Source of the DNA: DAOTWP01 sp034435675
GTDB taxonomy: Bacteria > Chloroflexota > Anaerolineae > Aggregatilineales > Phototrophicaceae
Reading direction: 5' to 3'
Assembly: GCA_034435675.1 (NCBI GenBank)
Contig: DAOTWP010000094.1
Location: 1-16,897, forward strand
DNA length: 16,897 nt
Part shown: piece after piece, positions 7,821 through 13,028 of the stretch
How positions within the stretch are numbered: the stretch's first letter is position 1
Layout of the letters: the number at the start of each line of letters is the position of its first letter
Notes under the pieces: model-generated
What the model was told of the DNA's origin: nothing
What the model saw: the letters and a program-made list of their open reading frames with translations, nothing else
Databases searched by the model: none
Program-made: the position numbers and the translations under genes

Positions 7821-7844
7821 GGCAAGGACAGCGCTGTCCCTGCC
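7821..7844. promoter_or_regulatory. 24-base near-perfect palindrome, candidate operator
   Basis: Two 12-base arms meet without spacer. The left arm is GGCAAGGACAGC; the right arm is its reverse complement except for one base, and that mismatch is a G-U pair in minus-strand RNA. It sits between the selenoprotein stop (7885) and the GntR start (7690). No T-run follows on either strand, so it is not a normal terminator. A GntR operator is the simplest guess. Confidence 0.4.
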
Positions 7845-7870
7845 CACAAACACGCTTTTTCCTGCGCGCT

Positions 7871-7898
7871 TTAGCCTGCGCGCCTTAGCCTGCGCGGA
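7871..7898. repeat. 14-base tandem duplication at the selenoprotein stop
   Basis: TTAGCCTGCGCG occurs at 7871-7882 and again at 7885-7896, giving a 14-base tandem repeat. On the minus strand the first-reached copy supplies the TAA stop of the selenoprotein (7885-7887), and the second copy carries another TAA. It looks like a small local duplication at the gene end. Confidence 0.6.
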
Positions 7899-8400
7899 CT
7901 GCCGCGACAACAGCCGCATACGCCGCTTCTGCCAGCGCGTGCAGTTCATCGTCAGTGCGATCCTGAATCGGGTGCGGCACGTACACTGTGGCGGGCGCAA
8001 AACCCAGCGCCGCTGCCTGGGTGTCCGCTGCCTCGGCAAAGGCGGTTGTCGCCACGAAGACCCCCGGCAGCCCCTGCGCTTCAAAATTGCTGATGTCGTG
8101 TACACTACACGACGTGCAGGAGCCTCAATCCGCGAGGGCTTGAATCACCACCTGGCATTCAGCGGCAATCTGCTGGCGCAGCGAAAGCGGTGCTACGCGG
8201 GCAAAGGTCGGCTTGTTGTAGCGTTTGGTGGCAATTCCTTCAGCATTGAGCAGCGCCTCCAGACGGTCAATAAAGACACTGCCGCGTGCCTTGCTGATGT
8301 CCAGCAGAGCAGCGGTCAGCCCGTGCAGCGACGCTGGCCGCGGCAGGCGTTCGCGCCGGGTGGGGATGCGTTCGTGGGTCGGGTCAAGCAAAACGGTCAT
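7885..8400 (-). CDS. UGSC-family selenoprotein with in-frame UGA (selenocysteine)
   Basis: The protein is 171 residues, with selenocysteine at position 92 encoded by TGA at 8125-8127. ATG 8400 has GAGGA at 8409-8413. The N-terminal part (MTVLLDPT at 1-8, LLDISKARG at 32-40, RYNKPTFARVAP at 60-71) ends in ECQVVIQALAD. The UGA and then GSC-TSC-SVHD follow, so the signature U-G-S-C is at 92-95 with a further Cys98. The frame stays open for 79 codons beyond the UGA (GVFVATTAF, VYVPHPIQDRTDDEL) to TAA 7885-7887. Family knowledge: UGSC proteins carry Sec, Cys or Ser at this site and have no settled function; a thiol/selenol redox role is inferred. A hairpin right after the UGA fits a bacterial SECIS. 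Neighbours on the same strand are a DUF6065 gene 79 bases upstream and a GntR regulator downstream. Automated calls would truncate it at 8125. Confidence 0.9.
8095..8113 (-). promoter_or_regulatory. Putative bacterial SECIS hairpin
   Basis: On the minus strand, 11 bases after the UGA, an 8-base arm GTCGTGTA (8106-8113) pairs perfectly with TACACGAC (8095-8102) across a 3-base loop GTG; opening the top pair gives a 5-base loop AGTGT. The apical loop begins 19 bases after the UGA and has G in its first two positions. This fits the known bacterial SECIS pattern of a stem-loop soon after the UGA with a small loop carrying an early G. It lies inside the coding region, as bacterial SECIS elements do, so SelB would bind here. 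Confidence 0.75.
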
Positions 8401-8479
8401 CAGTATTGTCCTCAAAATCAATCATCACTCTTGTCGGTGCATGGCAGTACCGGGTTTGTCTGCATATGAGCGGCACAGG

Positions 8480-9235
8480 TCAGGTACTGTCATCTGACTC
8501 GCGCGCTGAGTCTGCTGCGGCGGGGGAGGCAGGCTTAAATGTGGATAGTTTAAGGTGGGTCTGCTCGGCATTCTGGAAATAGTCTTTTTGCCACTGCTGG
8601 TGCTGCGGCGCGTTGCGGCGTGCAGTTTGTGTTTTGAGAAATGCCCTGCGGCTGGTTGACCATGCCTCGTAGGATTGTTTCAGGTCCGGGGCATCGCTGA
8701 TGTCCGCCAGTTCTGCCGTAAACTGGGTCAGTTCGTCGCGCCGCTGGGGCACAATCATGCAGATAGGTTCGCCCGCTTCAAACACAACCGGGGCATTGGC
8801 GCGGGTGAATTTCCAGTTCATGGTGAAGGTTGCCGTAGACCAGTCGGTTTCGACCAGTCCATCCAGCGGGGCGATGCCGTCTTTGGGCATGTTCGCCGGA
8901 CCACGCGCCAGCAGATTCCAACCCGGCGGCGTGCGGAACAGAAACGGCACATACCATGTGAGCACACCTTCGCCAAAATGGCTGACTGCGGGCAGTGGTT
9001 GTGGTCCCGAAAGGCACTCGACGGTAATTGCCTTAAATGCCGGGCTGCCATCCCATGTAGCGCGGATGGTATGCGCGCTGATGACGAACCACCCCGCCTG
9101 ATTCGCCATCAGCAGCGGCAGACAGCGATACGCGAAGCGGTCACGTGTGGCGTCCATCCATGCGCGCTGGTGGGCTGCCGGTTCAAGGCGCATCCCCATC
9201 TGTTTATTGGTGCAGTAGGCGGTGAGTTTCAGCAT
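8480..9235 (-). CDS. DUF6065 family protein
   Basis: The 251-residue protein closely resembles my memory of DUF6065 proteins. It has WMDATRDRFAYRCLPL at 26-41, a SHFGEGVLTWYVPFLFRTPPGW block at about 85-106, the RGPANMPKDGIAPLDG segment at 111-126, VETDWSTATFTMNWKFTR at 128-145, and FEAGEPICMIVP at 152-163. The C-terminus has QWQKDYF (214-220) and a low-complexity Ala/Ser/Asp tail. There are no signal peptide or membrane segments. Function is unknown. ATG 9235 is only 8 bases after the HEAT-repeat gene stop, so the two are probably translated together; no strong ribosome site is seen, consistent with coupling. The selenoprotein gene follows 79 bases downstream. Confidence 0.85.
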   Translation of the reverse strand: MLKLTAYCTNKQMGMRLEPAAHQRAWMDATRDRFAYRCLPLLMANQAGWFVISAHTIRATWDGSPAFKAITVECLSGPQPLPAVSHFGEGVLTWYVPFLFRTPPGWNLLARGPANMPKDGIAPLDGLVETDWSTATFTMNWKFTRANAPVVFEAGEPICMIVPQRRDELTQFTAELADISDAPDLKQSYEAWSTSRRAFLKTQTARRNAPQHQQWQKDYFQNAEQTHLKLSTFKPASPAAADSARESDDST

Positions 9236-9243
9236 CGGCGGAC

Positions 9244-10245
9244 TCAGCCACCAGAAGGTGAGGACGGCTCAGGATCGTCTGTGCGCGTGTGTGTGTCTGT
9301 GCTGCCCGGACGCAGTGGGCGCGTCGGAGCGCGGTGGCTGGCAGCAGGCTGCGTAGGGTTACTTTCCATGCGGGGCTGTGGCGCAGGCTGTGGCGCTGCT
9401 GGCTGCTGCCCCTGCTGCTGCTGCTGAAGCTGCTGACTGCGGCGCGCTTCGGCTTCTTCGGCAATGCGCGGGTCAAGCGGTTTCGTCGCTGCGCGGGACG
9501 CCACCTGAAGCGTCTCGTCGGATTGTGACAGTGTGGTTGTAGCAGGCGCGGAAGGCTTGACCTCGGCAGCCTGCGGCAGCAGCCTGACAATGCGCAGCGC
9601 TTCGGGCGTGGCAATCCGTTTGAGCGCTGCCAGTGCCGTTTTGCGCACCAGTTCATGTTCATCGCGCAGCGCCTGAGCCAGCGGTTCTACCGCCCAGTTG
9701 GCACGTAACTGCCCCAGAATCGCAGCAGAATTGCGGCGAATGTACCATTTGTCGCTGCGCAGCCCGACCAGCAGCGTGACCTCGGCGGGGGCGCTGTCCA
9801 GATTAATCAGTGCTTCGGCAGCGGCAAGCCGTGCGCGGGTGGGCTTGTGAGTGTTGTGGAACAGCATCACCAGGGGTTCAACGGCACTCTTGTTTTTCAG
9901 TTCACCCAGCGCGCGCGCTGCCTGTGTGACGGCGTCTTCATCGAGGCTGCTCAACTGGGCGATCAACCGGATAATCCGCGAAACTTCCGGCGATTGTTCC
10001 GCCTCTCGGTTTGCTTCATTCATCAGGTGTTCCAGCGCAGTAGCAATCGCTGACTGGGTGTCGGCATCCTGTTCGCTGGACAGGGCGCTTTGCAGCGCAG
10101 GAATCGCCGCACTGGCGCCCAACGTGCGCAGGGCAGTGGCTGCACCCTTGCGGATCACAGGGTCAGAATGCGCCAGCGCTTTAATCAGCCCTTGCGTGTC
10201 AAATTGTGCCTGCAACCGCCAGATGTTGGGTTTAAAGTCAGCCAC
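9244..10245 (-). CDS. HEAT-repeat protein with disordered glutamine/proline-rich tail
   Basis: The 333-residue protein starts at GTG 10245. Residues about 15-225 are alpha-helical repeats of the HEAT / PBS-lyase type, with recurring patterns such as DPVIRKGAATALRTLGASAAIPAL (28-51), EDAVTQAARALGELKNKSAVEPL (103-125), KWYIRRNSAAILGQLRANWAVEPL (166-189) and HELVRKTALAALKRI (197-211). Residues about 228-333 are disordered: a Gln run (QQLQQQQQGQQ, 271-281) and then Pro/Ser/Thr-rich sequence. HEAT arrays usually act as protein-binding scaffolds; in phycobilin-free bacteria the PBS-lyase name does not imply lyase activity. A promoter lies 43 bases upstream. The gene heads a likely operon with DUF6065 and the selenoprotein, so it may scaffold those products, which is inference. 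Confidence 0.85.
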   Translation of the reverse strand: MADFKPNIWRLQAQFDTQGLIKALAHSDPVIRKGAATALRTLGASAAIPALQSALSSEQDADTQSAIATALEHLMNEANREAEQSPEVSRIIRLIAQLSSLDEDAVTQAARALGELKNKSAVEPLVMLFHNTHKPTRARLAAAEALINLDSAPAEVTLLVGLRSDKWYIRRNSAAILGQLRANWAVEPLAQALRDEHELVRKTALAALKRIATPEALRIVRLLPQAAEVKPSAPATTTLSQSDETLQVASRAATKPLDPRIAEEAEARRSQQLQQQQQGQQPAAPQPAPQPRMESNPTQPAASHRAPTRPLRPGSTDTHTRTDDPEPSSPSGG

Positions 10246-10287
10246 GTTTCAAGTTGGGTAATCGAAATGTAAAAGGTTGATATTGCG

Positions 10288-10296
10288 ATTGTAGCA
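10288..10296 (-). promoter_or_regulatory. Extended -10 promoter of the HEAT/DUF6065/UGSC unit
   Basis: On the minus strand TGC-TACAAT occupies 10296 to 10288, identical to the element before the carboxypeptidase gene. Transcription would begin near 10281, leaving about 36 bases of leader before GTG 10245. No convincing -35 hexamer is seen. Confidence 0.55.
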
Positions 10297-10409
10297 CATC
10301 CACCCAGAAATCACCTTAAGCAATTGTGTGTTCACCATCTGCTGCTGACCAGCCCGGATGGAGCAACCAGCGGCGAAACAGCGCGGATGGGCACAGTGCA
10401 TACTCACGG

Positions 10410-11273
10410 TCACTGTGCAGCGCGCAGACCGGCAACAATCGGTGCTGAGGTTGGTTCAGGGCTGCCCCCGGCGGGTTCTTCCGTAATCCCGACAGCGTCG
10501 GCGCGGGTAATGTCTGCGCCGCCCTGAAAGATGAAGATAGCATTGCCGTTTGGATCCACTTCAAACAGCCCCGGACTGCGCAGGGCTTCGCTGGAAATGA
10601 GCCAGACCTGATAGGCGCGTCCTGCAGCCTGCTGCGGGAAGCGGCGCACGAAGATGATCGCAGTGTTGGTGTCTGGCGACCACAGCACCGTGCCCACCGG
10701 GCGATCCGCCGCCGTGCCTTCTGCGGGTGCTAGCGCCAGCCGGTTGAGATTGCTGCTCCACAGCAAATCCAGCGCCAGTGTGCGGTCGCTGAGCTGCACT
10801 GTTGTTTGTTGCAGTTCGGTCTGCACACTGTTCAGTTGGAACAGCAGCAGCGTGTTGGAGATCAGCAATGCCACCACCAGCGCTGCTGCGGCGCTCAGCA
10901 GTACCCGGCGCATTCCTGCCCGGCTGCGATGCGGCAGTTCAACACCGTGCGTTCGGGTATTAACCTCGCGCGGCTGTATCTGCGCGCCAGGCGCTGCGGG
11001 TTCATCGAGCTTTGCTGCCAGCTTATCCCACAAGGCGGGCGGTGGGGTAACCGGTGGCACCGCCGCCAGCAGTCCCGCGCCGAGTTGGTGATAGGAACGC
11101 AGTTCATCGGCGGCATCGGGGCATTCCCTAAGACGGGCTTCAACCAGGCGTGTCTCAGCGGCATCAGTCAAGCCCATACTGTACGCCGGAATCAAGGCGC
11201 GCATTTCTTCGCAGTGGGCGTCAGCGGCACTGCCTTTATCTTTTTCGTCTTGCTCGCGGCTGTTCTGTCCCAT
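10410..11273 (-). CDS. RskA-like transmembrane anti-sigma factor
   Basis: The 287-residue membrane protein should hold the ECF sigma factor encoded upstream. The N-terminal cytosolic part (about 20-90) is anti-sigma-like: AHCEEMRALIPAYSMGLTDA, then RLRECPDAADELRSYHQL and a PPPALWDKLAAKL helix. In many such proteins this region binds zinc through His-x3-Cys-x2-Cys. Here Cys21 and Cys51 are present but the CxxC partner is Ala54, so the zinc site looks incomplete. One membrane helix spans about 124-147, followed by a coiled-coil-like LNSVQTELQQTTVQLSDRT. The outer domain (about 178-283) matches the RskA fold (GTVLWSPDTNTAIIFVRRFP, AYQVWLIS, GLFEVDPNGNAIF). ATG 11273 has only a weak ribosome site. 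It is separated from the sigma gene by 255 bases rather than overlapping it. Confidence 0.87.
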   Translation of the reverse strand: MGQNSREQDEKDKGSAADAHCEEMRALIPAYSMGLTDAAETRLVEARLRECPDAADELRSYHQLGAGLLAAVPPVTPPPALWDKLAAKLDEPAAPGAQIQPREVNTRTHGVELPHRSRAGMRRVLLSAAAALVVALLISNTLLLFQLNSVQTELQQTTVQLSDRTLALDLLWSSNLNRLALAPAEGTAADRPVGTVLWSPDTNTAIIFVRRFPQQAAGRAYQVWLISSEALRSPGLFEVDPNGNAIFIFQGGADITRADAVGITEEPAGGSPEPTSAPIVAGLRAAQ

Positions 11274-11283
11274 CAGATCAATC

Positions 11284-11295
11284 TTGACAACTCAA
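11284..11295. promoter_or_regulatory. TTGA-N4-TCAA dyad, copy 1
   Basis: TTGA, CAAC, TCAA at 11284-11295 forms a short dyad about ten bases upstream of the anti-sigma start (11273). A second copy with the same spacing lies at 11366-11377. Two copies in one 255-base gap suggest a binding site for a dimeric regulator, but the motif is short. Confidence 0.35.
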
Positions 11296-11364
11296 CGATA
11301 CAGCGGGTCTATTGGGTTTGCCCGCAGGCATCAGCAGGCTATTTAAGGGCTTGGTTCGCGTCCG

Positions 11365-11378
11365 GTTGACGCTTCAAC
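11365..11378. promoter_or_regulatory. TTGA-N4-TCAA dyad, copy 2
   Basis: GTTGA, CGCT, TCAAC at 11365-11378 is a 5+5 bp dyad with a 4-base centre, in the gap between sigma and anti-sigma genes and 82 bases from copy 1. Confidence 0.35.
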
Positions 11379-11528
11379 ACTTTGCCAAGAGAGTCATTCC
11401 ACTTTGCTTACTGATTCTAAGCCACCAGCCGGATTAAAGCCATCCAACTGCTCGCGTAACTGCTCCACAGTGCGCTCGTGCACGTATCCACTGCTGCGTG
11501 GGCGAAGTTCGCACTTTAGCTTAGCCGT

Positions 11529-12131
11529 TCATGACAAATCCCTGCGCGGGTTGGCTTCGGTCTCCAGCCACATGTCGCGCAGCTTTTGCAACCCCAAGCG
11601 CACACGGGTTTTCACTGTACCCAGCGGCAGTCCCAGTGATTGCGCCATCTCGCTGTGCGTCATGCCGCCATAAAAGCCCAGTTCAATTACCTGTGCTTGC
11701 TCATGGGGCAGTTGTCGCAGCAGTGCGCGCAGCAGTTCACCATCGGGCACATTGTCATCAGCCCCAAATGGCAGTTCAGGATCAAGCAGTGCCAGCGGCG
11801 GACGCCGCCGTTCACGCCGCAGGAGATCAATTGCCGTATAGCGTGTAATGGTCAGCAGCCACGCGAGCAGCTGCCCCTTGCTGGCATCCCAGCTTTCCGA
11901 TTGTCGCCAGACTTTCAGGAAGGTGTCCTGTGTGACTTCTTCTGCCCATCCCGCGTTTTGCAGGATGCGCTGTGCGAGGCTGTAGACCATTGTGGCATAG
12001 CGATCATATAGCAAGCGCAGTGCCTGCTGGTCGCGCTGAGCAATGCGCTGCATCAAAGCGAAATCTTCGCCCCCCGCAGCCGCTGCCGCCGTGCCTGCTG
12101 AAATAGCGATTGGATCGCTGGAAGAAGGCAT
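11529..12131 (-). CDS. ECF-type sigma-70 family RNA polymerase sigma factor
   Basis: The 200-residue protein has the two-domain ECF layout. Region 2 spans about 30-110: LYDRYATMVYSLAQRIL, then AEEVTQDTFLKVWRQ and LLAWLLTITRYTAIDLLRRERRR. After a linker, region 4 spans about 135-188: LPHEQAQVIELGFYGGMTHSEMAQSLGLPLGTVKTRVRLGLQKLR. It resembles the SigK-like group whose partners are RskA anti-sigma factors, and such a protein is encoded next. ATG 12131 is chosen over TTG 12161 because the promoter at 12171-12179 would start transcription near 12164. The ribosome site is weak (a G-run in a T-rich leader). Beyond the TGA stop at 11529-11531 the frame stays open for 44 codons (see findings). Confidence 0.9.
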   Translation of the reverse strand: MPSSSDPIAISAGTAAAAAGGEDFALMQRIAQRDQQALRLLYDRYATMVYSLAQRILQNAGWAEEVTQDTFLKVWRQSESWDASKGQLLAWLLTITRYTAIDLLRRERRRPPLALLDPELPFGADDNVPDGELLRALLRQLPHEQAQVIELGFYGGMTHSEMAQSLGLPLGTVKTRVRLGLQKLRDMWLETEANPRRDLS

Positions 12132-12170
12132 AACGAAAAAACAAAACCCCCAATAGCACAAAGCATCTTC

Positions 12171-12181
12171 AGTGTAGCATA
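12171..12181 (-). promoter_or_regulatory. Extended -10 promoter of the ECF sigma gene
   Basis: The minus strand reads TATGC-TACACT, with TACACT at 12171-12176 and TGC at 12177-12179. Including the next base it shares the 12-mer TATGCTACACTG with the promoter at 1451-1462. No good -35 is seen. The implied start near 12164 leaves about 33 bases of leader. Confidence 0.55.
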
Positions 12182-12342
12182 ACGCGCAATACCCCGCGAG
12201 ATGTGCGACTTGCGGGGCGCAGCGGCGCGTAGACCGGGGTAAAGCAATGGGTAAAAGCCCAATGTCTCCGAAAACCAGGCTAATCCTGCGTCATGGAACA
12301 CCGGCATGGTTCCGAAAAATCCGGGACTTGCGCTTGTAAGCC

Positions 12343-12351
12343 TGTGGATAA
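12343..12351 (-). promoter_or_regulatory. Single consensus DnaA-box 9-mer (TTATCCACA)
   Basis: The minus strand of 12343-12351 matches the E. coli-type DnaA box exactly. Only one perfect copy is found, with no AT-rich unwinding region or dnaA/dnaN genes nearby, so this is not an origin. Chance occurrence of the 9-mer in a window this size is roughly one in eight. Confidence 0.25.
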
Positions 12352-12371
12352 GGGGATTGACCCCCTTGTCC
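12346..12371. repeat. Strong 10-bp inverted repeat with competing hairpin
   Basis: Arm GGATAAGGGG (12346-12355) pairs with CCCCTTGTCC (12362-12371) across the loop ATTGAC, with one G-U pair. Its right arm overlaps a second hairpin, CTTGTC (12365-12370) with GACAAG (12373-12378), so the two cannot form together. No T-run follows on either strand. Confidence 0.5.
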
Positions 12372-12458
12372 CGACAAGCGTCTGCTCAAAAACGAAGATT
12401 CGGTCCCTGGTGGCTGGTGTGTCGTGGTGGTGAATTTCCGGGCTGGCGGGTGGGAAAA

Positions 12459-12845
12459 CTACAAGACAGCGGGGAACGCCACCAGCGGCTCGTGCGCCGC
12501 AGTGCCGAGCAGCTCGGCAAGCACTTCCAGCAGCGCATCAGCAGGTGTGCTGGCAGGCAGCACCAGCGTTGGCTCTCCCGCTTCAAGAGTCCAGCTCGGC
12601 GCGAGCAGAATCATCGGCTGGGCGTTGACAGAGCGCAGGTGCAGGTAGACCTCGCCCACCAGCACAGGGTTGGCGGTCATGTCAATGACACAGGCGTCGG
12701 GCATATAGACCATGTACATGCCCAGCGCCGCATGCAGCGTGGCGGGCAAAAACACATGCCAGCCCTGCAGGGCGGCGGCTTCGCGCAGTGCCTCGCCATC
12801 ACCCGCGCTGCCGATATACAGAATAGCAGGATGTTCTTTAGACAT
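12459..12845 (-). CDS. Degenerate receiver-like (CheY-like) hypothetical protein
   Basis: The 128-residue protein has the alternating strand/helix pattern of a response-regulator receiver: AILYIGSAGDGEALREAAALQGWHVFL, then DACVIDMTANP (Asp55 in the phospho-acceptor position), QPMILLAPSW and LVLPASTPADALLEVLAELL. The acidic pair near the N-terminus is replaced by Gly-Ser, and the conserved Lys near LPxS is absent, so canonical phosphorylation is unlikely. There is no output domain. Either ATG 12845 or GTG 12848 may be the start; AGGAG at 12855-12859 serves both. It lies between the sigma gene and the Ada-like gene on the same strand. Fold assignment is by pattern only. Confidence 0.7.
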   Translation of the reverse strand: MSKEHPAILYIGSAGDGEALREAAALQGWHVFLPATLHAALGMYMVYMPDACVIDMTANPVLVGEVYLHLRSVNAQPMILLAPSWTLEAGEPTLVLPASTPADALLEVLAELLGTAAHEPLVAFPAVL

Positions 12846-13028
12846 CACGGTTTGCTCCTGTGAAATAACTGTGTTCGCAAATCACACTACAATGACGTTG
12901 GAAACAGCAGTGATGGTTCCATGTCCTCAGTTCTATGCGGTCTTCATCTGTGTTGTGTTCGGCGCGATGGGCTGAGTGGGACGGGCATGGGCTGCTGCTG
13001 CAATGTCTGTGCCCCCGATTGTCTGGCT

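Larger units (their letters stand above)
12132..12458. other. Intergenic stretch with promoter, hairpins and a DnaA-box-like 9-mer
   Basis: The 327 bases between the sigma gene start and the end of the receiver-like gene contain no convincing gene. They hold the sigma promoter (12171-12179, minus), a strong hairpin (12346-12371), an overlapping alternative hairpin (12365-12378) and one TTATCCACA 9-mer. Small ORFs here lack ribosome sites. Confidence 0.6.

Noticed and set aside
7677..8105. Minus-strand 142-codon ORF over the selenoprotein C-terminal half
   Set aside because: It is a different frame from the conserved UGSC reading and is Arg/Pro-rich in the manner of a shadow frame.
8125..8127. 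TGA as a true stop, making the selenoprotein a truncated or pseudogene product
   Set aside because: The downstream frame stays open for 79 family-like codons, the UGA falls exactly in the UGSC signature, and a SECIS-like hairpin follows at the right distance.
7630..8469. Long plus-strand ORF of 279 codons spanning the GntR/UGSC junction
   Set aside because: It lies antisense to the GntR start region and the selenoprotein, shows no family pattern or ribosome site, and arises from GC-biased codons on the other strand.
9400..9435. CTG/CAG-rich repeat as a microsatellite of interest
   Set aside because: It simply encodes the glutamine run in the disordered tail of the HEAT-repeat protein.
11340..11372. 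tRNA-like GGTTCGCGTCC segment
   Set aside because: The flanking bases do not form a T-stem and no acceptor or anticodon arms can be drawn.
12343..12351. Replication origin suggested by a consensus DnaA box
   Set aside because: There is only one perfect box, with no AT-rich region and no origin-linked genes.
12891..12975. Short plus-strand ORF starting ATG ACG TTG before the Ada-like gene end
   Set aside because: It has only 27 codons, no clear ribosome site, and overlaps no conserved sequence.
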